In this document: positions 25,053 to 38,081 of the stretch, piece by piece
Numbering within the stretch: the first letter of the stretch is position 1
Layout of the letters: every line of letters begins with the position of its first letter
Source of the DNA: Penicillus capitatus
Taxonomy: Eukaryota > Chlorophyta
Length of the DNA: 64,000 nucleotides
Assembly: GCA_965649825.1 (NCBI GenBank)
Contig: OZ287696.1
Coordinates: forward strand, 248,001 to 312,000
Direction of reading: 5' to 3'
Made by a program: the position numbers and the translations under genes
Notes under the pieces: generated by a model
What the model saw: the letters and a program-made list of their open reading frames with translations, nothing else
Database searches by the model: none
What the model was told of the DNA's origin: nothing

Positions 25053-27173
25053 TTAAGGCATCGCTGTGGTCGTTACCGTTTCTGGTTCAGATTCTTCGCC
25101 TTCATCGGCGGATGACGTCTCTTCTTCTCGCGTCGCCAGGAATGATATCAGTTTGTTAAGGGCACTGATATAGGCGCGCACACTGGAGACCACGATATCG
25201 CAGTCTGTTCCGTTTCCTGAGAAGGATCGTTGGTAATGACGACCCTGAGACGTCTGCACGTATGCCAACGTGCCCATCTCTCCACGCGGCTGTACTTGCA
25301 CCCGAGTATCGGCCAGCGCTTCGATACCGGCGGTCACACTGGTCATATCATATTGTGTGAGAGTCAGCGGCACTTTTACCTAGACAGCGATTCTCTTAGA
25401 TGATCGAGTGGGCGAAGGAGGCACAACCAAGTTGTCCACGGCTTTGTATGCGGCATCGACGGGACCTGTGCCGCAACCCGTCGAGATTCGCACGATCTTG
25501 TCAGGTCCACGCATTCGGACAGTGGCAGTTGACAGTCCCATCGTCCCGCACACGACTTGGAGATCGACCAGTTCCCAGACGATATCAGGTTGATGCACCT
25601 GGTCACCCAGCAACGCCAACAAATCCTCGTCTGTGATGCCCTTCTTGCTATCTGCCAACGCCTTGAAGCGTTTAAAAATGTCTGAGAGTTGCTGGTCGTC
25701 GACTTCGAATCCCAGATCCACAATGCGTGTCTTGATGGCATGGCGGCCACTGAGCTTTCCGAGAACAATACCAGCTTGATCGTCCCTTAAGAGTCCAATG
25801 CTCTCAGGCGACATGATCTCATAGGTGTCTTTGGATTTGAGCATGCCGTCTTGATGAATGCCGGATTCGTGTGCAAAAGCATTGGCGCCCACAATAGCCT
25901 TATGTGGCTGAATGATCATCCCGCTGTAGTCGCTCACCATCTTGCTCGTGGGGCTGATATGTACTGGATCCACAGCTGTCCACAGACCATCCATATGCGA
26001 ATCGCTGAAGACAGAGGCGTTCACTGATGATGTATGTATGCATACAGGCAGATAGATGAATTACCCTTTCAGTTTCATGGCCATGACCACTTCTTCCAAG
26101 CTCGCATTCCCTGCACGTTCGCCGATGCCATTGATGGTGCATTCGATCTGCCGAGCGCCGTTCATAGCACCATACAGACTATTGGCAGTCGATAGACCCA
26201 AATCGTTCTGACAGTGCGTTGAAATCACTGCATTCTCAATCCCTGTCCCATCGAGACGATCGCGACTAGAGGGGCAGACTGAACAGCGCTCACCGGGCGT
26301 GTTTTCGTGAATCATCTTGATGAGCTGACCGAACTCGTGTGGCAGATTCCATCCCGTCGTGTCAGGAATGTTCAGCGTTGTTGCGCCGGCTTTGATCACC
26401 TCAGAGAGAATCTTATACAGAAACGCAGGATCCGATCGGCCAGCATCTTCTGGACTGAACTCGATGTCTTCGCATCCCAGTTTCCGCAAACGATCCACAG
26501 CTGCCACCGCTGCAGCGACCACCTGGGCACACATTCAAAAAGAGATCTCCACGAATGAGATGGTGCTCTGCCTCATCCGGTGTCATTCTGAGCTTCATCT
26601 TCATGTGGACGTCCGATGTGGCGATGAAGGTATGGACCCTCGGGTTCTTGGCAGATTTTACGGCATCCCATGCTGTCTCTACATCACGCAGACGTGTTCT
26701 TGACAGTCCACAGATCACAGGGGCGTATCTAAAAGATCCATTCCATGTTGCTGCCGGATGCATATGTATGAGAAAACAGACGAGGAGTCGTCATCGGCCA
26801 CTCGGTTCCCCACCACTTCTGCAATGCGCCGAACAGCTTCAAAGTCATCCGGAGAGGCGATCGGAAATCCAGCTTCGATGATATCCACGCCGAGTCTTGC
26901 CAACTGATGGGCAATGTCCAATTTCTCTTTGCTCGTTAACGTGGCTCCGGGAGACTGTTCTCCATCTCGCAGCGTAGTATCGAAGATGCGAACGTAGGAT
27001 GGATCAGATATGCGATGCGGTACATACTCAGGACGCTTTTTCTTCGATGTCGCTCCGGTCGAAGCGAAACAAGGCGGAACAGACTGGCGAATTCTGCAAT
27101 GACGTCGCCGAGTCGTCGAGATCGGCATAAACGTCGTTGCTGCCTTCTGTCCGCACCACGTCAAATGCATCAT
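25053..27173 (-). CDS. 2-isopropylmalate synthase, plant/bacterial type
   Basis: First committed step of leucine synthesis: condenses acetyl-CoA with 2-oxoisovalerate. Six exons join in frame. The catalytic TIM barrel shows [74 protein letters not shown] and [16 protein letters not shown]; the linker has [12 protein letters not shown]. The C-terminal regulatory domain ([27 protein letters not shown]) is present, so leucine feedback is expected. The N-terminus is basic with Ser/Thr, compatible with a plastid presequence. One junction requires a GC donor: intron 26523-26571 (GAG|GCAGAG), joining MTPDE to [12 protein letters not shown]; with a GT donor the frame breaks. Confidence 0.93.
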
Positions 27174-27523
27174 GATGCCGATTCCGAATGCGATGGCTCT
27201 TCTGTGTTTTAACCAGACCCAGCGACGATTTGCATCGAAGCTGTGCGGAAGGTGGGTGATGGGACGGCCAATCTGTTAAAAGAAGTCATGTACACAGACA
27301 GCTTAGACAAGCAAACACATCTCAACAAACAGATGATGAAATTATGCATCACTGTAACCAACCACAACTTGACGCGTTCATTTCAGACGACTGATGAAAG
27401 ACATCAGTGACCTTGACTGCCCATAGGCAGTTTATCGGTAGGTAGAGATATATACACTCGAGAAAGCAAAGTCGTAACAGGTCAAGCAAGGACAATGTGT
27501 TGAATCCACAGAAAAGAGAATCG
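27174..27523. other. Intergenic, nothing assigned
   Basis: Upstream of the IPMS gene. A 28-codon plus-strand ORF at about 27192 ([12 protein letters not shown]) is probably chance. Confidence 0.3.
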
Positions 27524-27990
27524 TCAAATGTCCACAGTAAAAGGACGATCGCACGAAAAGAAGAGAATGAGCGAGTCGGAAACCTGCTGGGACAGTTTTC
27601 TGAGAACGCCTCTCATCTGACTATTTGATATTTGCTCGTTCAAATAGAGTAGATCGCCGTGACCTAATGTATAGCTTTGTGTCTGATTTGTCGGCTTATG
27701 TTTCAGACTTATCTACATGGAGGACAGGGGAGTCATGGAAAAGGGATAGAGGCATCGGGGGAGGTACCTCACGCTTGCATCCGAAGAGACAGGCAAAAGC
27801 AGCCTGTCCTTTGGTCTTCTTGAATGGGCAGAAATCCATTCCGTCTCGGAGATAGACAGCTTCGGCTGTGCGGATCTTTGTCTGGAAAGTGAATTCGAGC
27901 TGGTGTTTCAAGGTTTGTAGATTTGGGTTCGACTTCTTCTGGTCTATCTCAAGACGCGTCCAGGGTCGTCTGTATCTGTCTCCCTCGCAC
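27524..27990 (-). CDS. Possible ubiquitin-like (NPL4-type N-terminal) domain protein
   Basis: Two minus-strand segments join over a GT-AG intron (about 27714-27769): SNPNLQTLKHQLEFTFQTKI...CLFGCKRE, then ISLKHKPTNQTQSYTLGHGDLLYLNEQ. The phrase LGHGDLLYL after a basic/Ser segment is typical of the ubiquitin-like domain at the N-terminus of NPL4. The NPL4 zinc finger and MPN domain are not found downstream, where the frame ends at 27524-27526. The first strand of the fold and the start codon were not located. It may be a stand-alone ubiquitin-like protein, a truncated NPL4 or a chance resemblance. Confidence 0.3.
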
Positions 27991-28140
27991 GGATGTCGCC
28001 TTGCAGGGGAACAACCCTTGGACGATTTTGAGTTCAGTCTGTGTCGGAGAGAAAAGAAAAGCACATCCGAAAGTTCTTCGTCGAAGAAGAAAGGAAAGAG
28101 TTCTGTTTCGCCGTCAAAGAAATACTCAAACGCTTCGTAG

Positions 28141-29200
28141 AAGAGCATTGATAAATTGATATTTCTTATAGGACGCACCCGTGTCGAGTAATGCGTATAC
28201 TCTTTAGATAACGGCAGAGAAAGGAGAATAGGACGATAGGAATAAAGAAAGTCGGCTGGTTCTTATGTTCTTAGGGACTAACAGCAGTCGTTGGTGGAAT
28301 GAATCTTAGAGCACTACAGAATGGAAGGCGAAGATTGCGGGCGCGTATTGCGCTAATTCGGACGGAGAAACAAGTAATAAATAATGACGTTTTGCCCGAC
28401 GGAAACCGCGGCTCGTGGCCAAAGGTCGAAGTACGAACGTAATGCGTGCTCTCGAGAACGACAAATGAACGTTTACGTCTCCGTGTCGTCGTGCTTGACG
28501 CGTTAACCGCTCTTTTTAATGGTGTGCATTTGACAGGTGAATTTTTGTGGTCTGTAAGTGATCTCTTGCGTCTGGGTGTCCTGTCGTTTTCTGCTCAGTA
28601 GATGCGTGGGTTGTCGAAACAAGGCATGAAATGCAACAGCTAAGGATTTTGCAAGGATATTGCAGCAGTCACATCGCTGAAAGGTCTTAACCGAAGCCGA
28701 AGGAACGCTTCACGTAGATGCATGGATCAAAGTGGTGAAGGTTTTCTGATCCGTCTGAGCCACCTAATCCCTACGGCATGGACGCTCATCAAACAGCCGC
28801 CATGTTAAATGGCACTTGCGCCCACCATTAATCGCTTTTGCAAACGACCTTTTTGTTTCGCGTTCGCGGAGGAGCTTTCGCGAATTTCTTGAAACGTACA
28901 TGCAACATCGAGTCTCGGTGTGCAGACACTACTGACTCCCCAGAAGAGAACTTGAAAAAGGTGCGGGTATACCAACCGCCGTTTCCATTCGCCTTTTTCC
29001 AAACACCTTTTTTTCTTGCTGCGCGATCCTACGCGCTTCCCAAACCGTGCTGTCGCCGGATGCGTCACCTCCGAGGCGCGTGGCGTATTTTTTCGGCCGC
29101 CAGTGATCTTGTTAGATGACACGAAGATCTACCTACCGGCGTTCAGTAGCCGCGGCTTCGAGACTCAAAAAATGCTCGTAGGTTTGTTTGCGGCAGCAAC
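28141..29200. other. About 1 kb without a supported gene
   Basis: Upstream region of the Gly-rich secreted gene. Overlapping ORFs on both strands at 28805-29122 are of similar quality and neither has an ATG start or a family signature. No tRNA or rRNA was recognised. Confidence 0.3.
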
Positions 29201-31487
29201 ATGCGGTGGCGTGTTGTTTCGCGCGCACTACTTGTGGCGCTTATCATCGTGAGTTTCGTTGCATGGATATGAAGTCAAATGACGGCGGTGTTCGTAGGCG
29301 ACGACGTCGATCTCTTCAACTGCCGCCACGCGTCAGCTGACGTATGTCGACGGAGGTAAGGAGCAGTCCGCCGACTGTAACCAACGTGAAACGTCGGGCT
29401 GTGCGCAGAGTATACGCAATACACTGTCCCAAAGAAATTTGCTCGATATGGTCCACTCTTTACGTACGAACACGCGCACGGCTTCAAGCGCTCGTCGGAT
29501 TGCAGCTGCGTTGGAGAGGCTGACTGCGACTGCGCGAAGAGTTCGCCGAAAGATGTAGGGACGGATCTCCCCAACTGCAAAGACTGTGACTGCAACCAAG
29601 AAGATCCTTGTGTGCCGCCGGCGAAGAAAAAATACAAGAAGCTTCCACACCCCTGTGTGTGCCGCTGCGAAGAAGGAGGCGGTGGAGGTGGTGGTGCTGG
29701 AGAAAAAACGACCGCTGGTGGAGGTGGAGGTGGTGCGAGTATCTGCTTTGGTGGAGGAGGTGGCGGTGGTGGTGGTGAAGTCGGTGCCTACGGTGAAGGA
29801 GGCGGTGACGCGACAGGTGGTGGTGGAGAAGGCGGATCTCTTGAAGAATCCGTGGGATCTGGTGGTGCTGGAGGAGGTGGAGGAGCAGAAGGTCATGCAT
29901 TGCATCATCCTCCCTATCATGTGTAATGGGGTCATTTCCAGGTGGAGGAGGCGGTGGAGGAGGCGGACCTACTGGTGGAGGTGAAGGAGGAGGCGGTTAC
30001 TACGCTGGGGGCGGCGGTACTGGTGGACAAGCTGCCGATGCCGAAGGAAAAGGTGTGATGTGAACAGATTGAAGGAGATCTGTGATCTTGAATGTGATTC
30101 GCATCTAGGCGGTGGCGGTGGAGGCGGCGGTGGCGGTTTGAGCCATTCCAAGAAAACCCGTGATGGCGGTGGAGGTGGAGGAGGCGGTGGAGCTGAAAAG
30201 GGTTTCGGAAGTGCCGGAGGTGATCGCTTTGGAGGAGGAGGACAAGGAGGAGGCAGTGACTCGGTGGGAGGCGGTGGTGCTGGTGGTGGAGGAGGAACCG
30301 GCGGTGGAGGAGGAGGTGGTGGTTCTGGACACAAAGCTGGAGGATCCGGAGGCGGTGGCGTTTCTGGTGAAAGAACTGGAGGTGGAGGAGGTTCTGGTGG
30401 TGCCTTGAAGAGACACAGAGGTGGCGGCGGTGGAGGAGGTGGCGGAGGTCACCTGAAGAAACATGGAAAGACTGGTGGCGGTGGAGGAGGAGCCGGTGGC
30501 CAAGAAGGTGGAGGTGGCACAGCCGGTGGTGATGTTTCCGGTGGTGGTGGATCTGGCGGTGGCGGAGGAGGAGCTGGAGGCGGAGGAGGTTCGTCTGGTG
30601 GTGGTGGAGGCGGTGGTGGCCATGGAGGTGGCGGCGAAGGTATGTGATGATCTTCAGCAAATGATCTAGATTTCCAAGTGTGGCGCTGTAGGTGGTGGAG
30701 GTGCCGGAAAAGCTGGAGGCGGTGGCGGATCGGGCAAGGCCATTCATGGCGGCGCCGGAGGCGGTGGAGGAGGTGGTCGAGATGAAGATTGTGATGACGG
30801 TGTTCCACCTGGTGGTGGCGGTGGAGGAGGCGGTGGCGGTCTCAAAGGTGTCGGAGAAGGTGCTGGCAGCCGCATCGGAGGCGGAGGATCCGGTTCCAGT
30901 GGCGGAGGCGGCGGTGGTGGAGGAGGATCTGCAGGAGGAGGCGGTGGTGGTGCTGGACATGGAGGAACAGGCGATGGTGGTGGAGGATATGGTTCAGCTG
31001 CCGGAGCTGGAGGCGGTGGTGGTGGAGGAGGCGGATCCTCTTTCGGAGAAGGCGGTGGTGGCCGTTCAGGCGGAGGTGGATACGGAACGTCAAAGAAGCA
31101 CAAAGGAGGTGCAGGAGGTGGCGGTGCTGGAGCCATCGGTGGAGGAGGAGGAGGCGGTGGTGGTAAACACGGTGTCGGAAGCGGTGGAGGCGATATCGCA
31201 GGAGGTGGCGGTGGTGGTGCCATGGGTGCTGGAGGCGGCGGCGGCGGTACAGGCCGAGGAAGAGGCAAAGGCAAATGGTCTTCCGGAGGTAATGCCCTAT
31301 TCACTCTCGATTCGTCTTACCATGCATTTCGGATGTTTGTTCAGGTCTCTGGTCGGGAGGAGGTACCTGGGGTCACTCTCATTCAACGAAGAAAACGAAA
31401 CTCAAAAAGACAAGCGCGTACAAAAAACAACATGCGGCCATGGTGCACAAGCGCCAGGCTCGTCGGGCTAAGCTCGCTCGTCAATGA
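29201..31487 (+). CDS. Secreted glycine-rich protein with Cys-rich N-terminus (656 aa)
   Basis: Seven exons (29201-29248, 29298-29355, 29409-29891, 29942-30052, 30109-30639, 30692-31288, 31345-31487) join in frame; all internal Gly-rich junctions keep glycine codons in phase. The protein starts with a signal peptide (MRWRVVSRALLVALIIATTS), then a Cys-rich module (DCSCVGEADCDCAK; NCKDCDCNQEDPC; PCVCRC), about 500 residues of poly-Gly blocks separated by short charged spacers (LSHSKKTRD, LKRHRG, HLKKHGKTG), and a Lys/Arg-rich C-terminus (KKTKLKKTSAYKKQ). Resembles glycine-rich wall or matrix proteins; basic tails could bind acidic polysaccharide or mineral (inference). It parallels the KP-rich gene at 4292-6511. 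Confidence 0.8.
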
Positions 31488-32081
31488 GATCTTTTTCCTG
31501 GTGGGCAACGCGGTCCACTGGGTTGCCTTCAGTTTTGTTATGTTTGAACTCGAAACGTGGTGTGATGGGCTTTCGATCTTGGGAGGCTTGAGCAAGCTTT
31601 GAAGCAATCTCTCGTTGGCCCCACTGATTTTTCTTTAACAGAATCTCGACGAGCCTGCTTCAGTGAGAGTTGGTCTACCTACCCCATTTGAGATGTTACG
31701 TCGTTTTCAGTGCCTTTGTTGCTGTCTTTTTGAAACGGTCGCGAAATTTATGCCTTCGAAAGTCTCTTTTGGCGACCGCCACTTCTGTTTTCCAGCAAAG
31801 CACTTTGGACACATGTACGTCAATGTGCCAATCGACGATACCTAAGTTGTGCAACATCTCGTGTCTGCACATTTAAAAGAGGCTCTTTGCGTAAAAACGC
31901 ATCTCCCACAACAAACTTAACCACAAAAAATCAAGACAACCATTCACAGAGCAAAGACGTCAGGGAGAATGTCCTTCCTCGGTTGTGAACAACCTGCCAA
32001 CACGATTCTACGATGCAGCCCGGGATGGATCTCCCGCGTGGCGCCGTTAGCAGATATCTCTCGCCGTTCGTATCCCAGTCG
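31488..32081. other. Convergent 3' region, nothing assigned
   Basis: Tail-to-tail region between the Gly-rich gene and the next minus-strand gene; only short unsupported ORFs are seen. Confidence 0.3.
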
Positions 32082-33312
32082 TTAGAGAGATCCAGAACAA
32101 GCGTCATTAAGGACATCCACCTAATGAAGATAGGGAGGTACGAATCGCGGTGCATTGCATGAGACGGACCATCCAATCGCTGTCGATTCCGAAATGCTTC
32201 TGAAGATCTGGGACGCAGCACATGTCTTCTGGTTCAGCATGCCTCGGTCTTTCAACCCACCTGTGCCGTTCACGGTTAAGACGCACACTTCTCTCGACAC
32301 TTGTCTCGCCAATGGCGTTATTCGAAGTCTCTTCTAAGAGAACATAAGCATCCATCATATCGAGCATCAAGTTTTCGTCTTCGAGCGCACGTGAACGTGG
32401 TCGAGTGGGGGATTGTGTTCTTTCTTCGCTAGTAACCGTCAAGAAACTTTGAAAAAGCCGATTCCCTTTCGACACTGCCGGCGCCCTTTGTATGGTGGAT
32501 GTCGCCGATCGTCCTTGGGCTGCGAGACCGTCCAGGCGCAGTACATTGCATTCGCCTGTTTGTGATGACGACCCATATGGCGGCGCGTCGGACGAAACAA
32601 CCCAGCGACGTGCTTTGGGTCTCCCAAACGGTCTTGCACGCGAGATGATCGGTTTCGTCACTGTCCAAAGAATCGGCGTTTTGGGTCGCGACCCGTCGAC
32701 CTTCTCCTCTTGACGACCTTCCACAAGAGCGAGCTGCTTTCTTCCCGCACTCAATGTGCAATGCTCTCTTGTTTTTGTTCTCCTCGCAGAAGAAGAGGCG
32801 ACGTCTTCTCTGTTAACGAAGCGTGCCTGTGCAGAGGTGGGTCTCTTCGCAAAGGGCGCCTCTCCTATCGTCAAGAAGTCGCTCGCCTGTGTTCAACAGG
32901 AGTATCTCGGAATCTTCATGACATTCTGCGTCGCATACTTCGAGGTGGTGCGCCGATGAGGGGTCGTTCGAGGGCACGCCGTTTCTGGTGCGTCGTCCTG
33001 CAGGCACGAAATCCAGAAGTTCTCTCTGCGTATCTGCGCCTTGCCGAGGGACGGAGCTGAATTTGTACGTCTGCCTTTCTGTGTCTCCGTCTCTGAAAAT
33101 GGAACAACCTCTCGCCGTGCACAAGATCGGCAGGAGCACGCTGGAAATGGAGATGCTGTTTTTGTCGTCATGGCCATTTGTGTTATGCTGCTGCACACGT
33201 GTTGAGGCCAGACCCACGTCGCAGCCGCCGTTTCGTCGAACTCTTCTCCCCGTTCGCGCGGAATACATTTCAGTTCTTGCAACAATTCCCCCAGACAAAC
33301 GCGTACACGTGA
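32082..33312 (-). CDS. Hypothetical disordered basic protein
   Basis: At least three exons join: a segment ending SKYATQN, then after a 36-nt GT-AG intron (about 32898-32933) ASDFLTIGEAPFAKRPTSAQ through a long Arg/Ser-rich stretch (RPKARRWVVSS, PTRPRSRALEDE) to DLQKHFGIDSDWM, and a last exon VDVLNDACSGSL with stop at 32082-32084. The 5' end is unresolved; LGELLQELKCIPRERGEEFD near 33280 is probably near the N-terminus. No domain recognised. Protein length is at least 370 residues. Confidence 0.5.
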
Positions 33313-34110
33313 CAAAGCGCCTAGACATGGTCGACGACGCCATTCTTTGCATCGTTCGGGTATCGCAATACATCGACGAGGGTATCAGAACCTGCAAACA
33401 GTGCATCCTCTTTCCCGGGAGATCGAGTGCCGCCCCCACTCAGCCTTGTCTCTTGTCTTCTCCACACAGAGATGCGATGTGTCCAGGGGTTGGACATGAC
33501 GTCTGGTCAGGCGCATTGCGTATTTTCCGGTCGATATGGCAACGACGACGATCACGTGCTTTGAGCGGACTCCGTTTCGGAATGCTCTTCCAGGACGACG
33601 CGATGATGTTCTTCGTCAACTGATCGGCGCTCGTCTTGTTTTGAAAAAACGCCCTTGTCTTTCTAAGAAAGTCGAAAACCGGGACAGTGCGTTAGACAGA
33701 CGACAGTTTCGATTCGTAGCCGATGTTGCGTAGAGTCTAAGTCCCTTGTGCGACGCAAACGGGCTACTGGATCTATCGTATGCTCTGCGTCCTATCCGTA
33801 CGCTCCTGGACCCATGCCGCACTCCGAGTTTACGTATCCATCGCAGAACGCATCTCAAGCCTCCTCAGTGATCTCTCATTTTTGAGTGAAGAGCATAGAC
33901 AATGACTTCTCTGCAGGAGGAGGGTGTGTCAGATGATGGTATATCTCTGAGCCGGACATTGAAATCTGTATGGAATTTCTTTGGCTTCTCCGTCACAGCC
34001 ATTTCGCGCAGTATTCTGCGCCTCTGCCCAGAAAACACTTCGCAGCATAGCGTTATGGACAGCATGCATCTTCTCACTCTTTTTACCGTTTTATGTGTGA
34101 TCAGGTCGAA
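33313..34110 (+). other. Unresolved region; likely C-terminal exon of a plus-strand gene at about 33669-33884
   Basis: A plus-strand segment from 33669 reads ...LVRRKRATGSIVCS-ASYPYAPGPMPHSEFTYPSQ and stops at about 33884, with a plausible AG acceptor before it. I could not find its upstream exon. ORFs at 33536-33733 (+), 33902-34174 (+) and 33865-34077 (-) compete and none has a family signature. Confidence 0.25.
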
Positions 34111-34599
34111 ATGGGAGTCAAGGGAGGACTATTGCTGTTGGTGCTCGTGTTCGCTCGGGCCATCCTATCGGTAGATCTCTTCCAATCCCGACGATAATGT
34201 GATGCATGTATGGATTTTTAGTTGCTCATCGCCGTAGGCAGCATCGCAGGTCTGCTCTTTCTCGGGACCCGAATCATCAACCCAAAGCCAAAACGACCTC
34301 CCCCTCAATGTATGCACTCACAGTGATCACCCACACATGAGATCTTTCTTGTTTGATCAGATAACGCTCCTAACCCTGCCCGATACCCATCGGGCGTCTA
34401 CTATACTCCCGGGGTCTATTATCAGGGCAGCTTCGTTCGGTCTGATGTGCCGGCCAATCCGTACACAGCCGATGTGCTGCATGTCTATCGAGAACCCTCT
34501 GTGCCGCCGACATTTGTCTCCCATCCTGTTCAATGGCCCCAGCCGCCACGACATGGCTTTCCTCCTAGTCAGCCGCCTCCACCACCCCTGCAATCCTAA
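34111..34599 (+). CDS. Small membrane protein with Pro/Tyr-rich tail (128 aa)
   Basis: Exons 34111-34170, 34222-34309 and 34361-34599 join in frame. The N-terminus is hydrophobic (MGVKGGLLLLVLVFARAILS) and runs into a second hydrophobic stretch (LLIAVGSIAGLLFLG), followed by RIINPKPKRPPP and a tail rich in Pro and Tyr (YPSGVYYTPGVYYQGSF; PPSQPPPPPLQS). This is a signal peptide plus membrane anchor, or two spans, with a proline-rich tail that may bind SH3/WW-type partners (inference). No family recognised. Convergent with nothing; the GCSP gene starts 100 bp downstream on the same strand. Confidence 0.6.
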
Positions 34600-34698
34600 A
34601 CCAGATGAAGCCTGTCACATCATGGGCAAAATCTACCATCCCCTTTAAGAACGCGTGCTACCATACCTGTTGCGCTTTGGTGTTTCAAGAATCGCACG

Positions 34699-37600
34699 AT
34701 GAGTTTCAGACGACGCGCCGTTTCGTCGCTCTTGAGATCGATATCCTCCTCGTTTGTCACACCGTCAACCACAACCGCCCCCATTACACGTTCATGTCCC
34801 GTGCCCCTCGGTGTGACAAGGACGTTCAACATAACCTCGTTTTCGAAGTTCTCGTCTTTAGGGGGCGGCTCTGGGCGCGATGTATTCTCGACCATTTTCA
34901 ATTCCCCTGCCAGTCGCGCGATCTCTGTCGCTTCGCTAAGACCCAGTGACAAGTAATGATCATCAAGACAAAGGGCGCTCTGCAACGGAGATCGCTGCTT
35001 TCAGATTTCAACCGCGTCACAACAGCATCACGCCGACAGAGGAGAAAGAGATGTTGAATGCCTGCGGCTTTCAGTCTTTGGAGGCGATGATGGAGGCAAC
35101 GGTGCCAGCTGCTATTCGACGGCGGCCGATGCAACTGGGAAAGTACCACGAGGGCTACACGGAACACGAATTTCTCAAAAAATTCAAAGAAATGGCATCG
35201 AAGAACAAAGTCTTGAAATCCTACATCGGTATGGGCTACTACAACACATATCTCCCACCCGTCATCCAGCGAAACCTCTTGGAGAATCCTGGCTGGTACA
35301 CACAGTATACGCCCTATCAGGCAGAGATCGCTCAAGGACGGTGAGTGGATCGAAAGCACGACGCCGTTTTGTATGAGATGGCGGCGCTGTAGATTGGAGT
35401 CGTTGATGAATTTCCAGTCAATGGTGTGCGATCTGACAGGCATGGATTTTTCCAACTCCTCCCTTCTGGACGAAGGCACGGCGGCGGCTGAAGGAATGAC
35501 GATGTGCAATGCGTTGCTGCGGGGAAAGAAAAAGAAATTCTTCATTTCTGAGAAATGCCACCCGCAGACGATTGCCCTCTGCCAAACACGAGCCGAGGGA
35601 CTCGGCATCGAAGTGGTCGTCGGAAACGAGGCCGAACTGCCAAACGACATCTGCGGCGTCCTAATCCAATATCCAGCCACAGATGGGCAGATTCAGGACT
35701 ACGCAGAATTCACAAAGAAAGTCCACAGTCAAGACGCACGTGTTGTTGTCGCGTCAGATCTGTTGGCCTTGACATTGCTGACGCCTCCTGGAGAGTGGGG
35801 TGCCGATATCGTGGTGGGCAGTGCTCAGAGATTTGGAGTGCCGATGGGTTACGGAGGACCGCATGCAGGGTTCTTTGCGTGCAGCGATCAGCACAAACGC
35901 CTCGTTCCGGGTCGCGTAATCGGTGTGAGCAAAGATGCACATGGAGACGCAGCATTTCGTATGGCACTTCAGACGCGCGAACAGCACATTCGACGCGACA
36001 AGGCAACGTCCAACATCTGTACAGCGCAGGCGCTTCTGGCAAACATCGCTGCGATGTATGGTGTCTATCATGGACCAGAGGGATTGAAGACCATTGCTAG
36101 CAGAGTGCATGGACTGGCATGCACGCTGGCAGCAGGTGCTCGGAAACTAGGATTGACCGTCAGTCCCAATCCTTTCTTTGACACTGTCTGCGTCCACGTC
36201 CACGATGCTCAGAAAGTGCGTTGCCTCGTTGTTAGATGGCCGGCCGAATTGTGAAGATTGTGGGCGTAGATGTGTGAACTGGCAGTGCAGCATGGTATGA
36301 ATCTGCGCAAACTGAGTGACAACGCTGTGACGATTTCGCTGGACGAAACGACAGAGATCAGCGACGTGGATGCACTGCTAAAGGTCTTGAACCATGGAAC
36401 GGCACCCGGATTCACTGCCGCCACCTTGGCCGAGTCCACAGAGAGTCCGCTGAAGGGATCTCTACAGCGAAGCAGTCCATTCATGACGCAGTCGGTCTTC
36501 AACTCCTATCACTGTGAACACGAAATGCTGCGTTATCTGAAGCGGCTGGAGAACAGAGATCTATCCCTCTGCCATTCCATGATTCCTCTGGGGTCGTGTA
36601 CGATGAAGCTCAATGCCTCGTCTGAGATGATGCCTGTGACATGGAACGAGTTGGCCAACATGCATCCCTTTGCTCCGGTGGATCAGACGGAGGGTTATCA
36701 GGAGATGTTCAGAGATCTGTGCGATCAGCTCTGTGAGATTACGGCATTCGACTCCGTTTCCCTTCAGCCAAATGCCGGCGCTTCTGGAGAGTATGCTGGA
36801 CTCATGGCCATACGTGCTTATCACCTCTCTCGTGGAGACAGCAGCCGAAACATCTGCATCATTCCGACATCGGCACACGGAACCAACCCAGCCAGCGCCG
36901 TGATGGCTGGAATGAAGGTGGTGACCATCAGCACCGACGACATGGGCAACGTCAATATCCAAGAGCTAAAAGACAAGGCCGAAAAGCACAAGGAGAATCT
37001 AGCTGCCTTTATGATCACGTATCCCTCGACGCATGGTGTCTACGAGGAAGGGATCGATGAGATGTGCCGGATTATACATGAGAATGGTGGACAGGTCTAT
37101 ATGGATGGAGCCAACATGAATGCTCAAGTGGGACTGACAGCTCCTGGTGTGATCGGCGCAGATGTCTGCCACTTGAACCTGCACAAAACCTTCTGCATTC
37201 CTCACGGAGGTGGCGGACCCGGAATGGGACCCATTGGTGTCAAGGCCCATCTGGCGCCTTTCTTGCCATCGCATCCTGTGATTCCGACAGGTGGGCTGCC
37301 CGAGCCAGAAGCGCAGAACTCTTTTGGTGTCGTATCGGCCGCTCCCTTTGGATCGTCGCTGATTTTGCCGATCTCCTTTGCCTACATCGCAATGATGGGC
37401 GCTGGTGGACTGACCCATGCCTCACAACTGGCCATTCTGAATGCGAACTACATGGCCCAGAAGCTGCGCACACACTACCCTGTTCTTTTCAAAGGAAGGA
37501 ATGGCACCAATGCTCACGAGTTCATTATCGACATACGGCCATTCAAAGAGACGGCCAACATCGAACCCGAAGACATCGCCAAGAGACTCATCGATTACGG

Positions 37601-37985
37601 TTACCATGCCCCGACGATGTCCTGGCCCGTTGGTGGAACTTTGATGATCGAGCCGACAGAAAGCGAAAGCAAAGCCGAGTTGGATCGCTTTGTGACTGCC
37701 ATGATCTCCATTCGCAACGAGATCCAAGAGATCGTGGATGGCAAACTGCCTAAAGATGATAATCCATTGAAGAACGCACCCCATTCTATGGGATTCCTGA
37801 TGAAGGAGACATGGGATAAGGCTTACTCACGGGAGAGAGCCGCTTTTCCGGCTCCCTGGACGCGCATCGCCAAGTTCTGGCCAGCGACTGGACGTGTCGA
37901 CAATGTCTATGGCGATCGACATCTCATTGCCCGACTGCCTCCTGCTACAAAGGACAATTCTTTGCCCGAGGCTGCGACGGCTTGA
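34699..37985 (+). CDS. GLDC: Glycine decarboxylase P protein (mitochondrial)
   Basis: PLP enzyme of the glycine cleavage complex: decarboxylates glycine and loads the aminomethyl group on H protein, as needed for photorespiration and one-carbon metabolism. Exons 34699-34952, 35005-35340, 35393-36215 and 36270-37985 give 1042 residues. The N-terminus ([20 protein letters not shown]) is a typical mitochondrial presequence. Conserved features: [74 protein letters not shown], and the PLP lysine in [18 protein letters not shown] (about Lys777). Introns are 50-55 nt. The start is the ATG that opens the presequence. Confidence 0.97.
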
Positions 37986-38081
37986 TTCAATTGTGTTCTG
38001 GCGCAACCGTTATTCTTCATTCTTGACGATTATTTTGCTATGACATTATTTTTTGTGCGGAGGATCTACGATGAGGAGAAT

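Noticed and set aside
26530-26570. Apparent frameshift in 2-isopropylmalate synthase
   Set aside because: With a GT donor the frame breaks, but a GC donor at 26571 restores the conserved sequence, so this is splicing and not a pseudogene.
29932-31304. Long minus-strand Pro/Ser/Thr-rich ORFs opposite the Gly-rich gene
   Set aside because: Antisense of GGN codons gives Pro/Ser/Thr frames automatically. The plus strand has signal peptide, Cys module and consistent splice phases.
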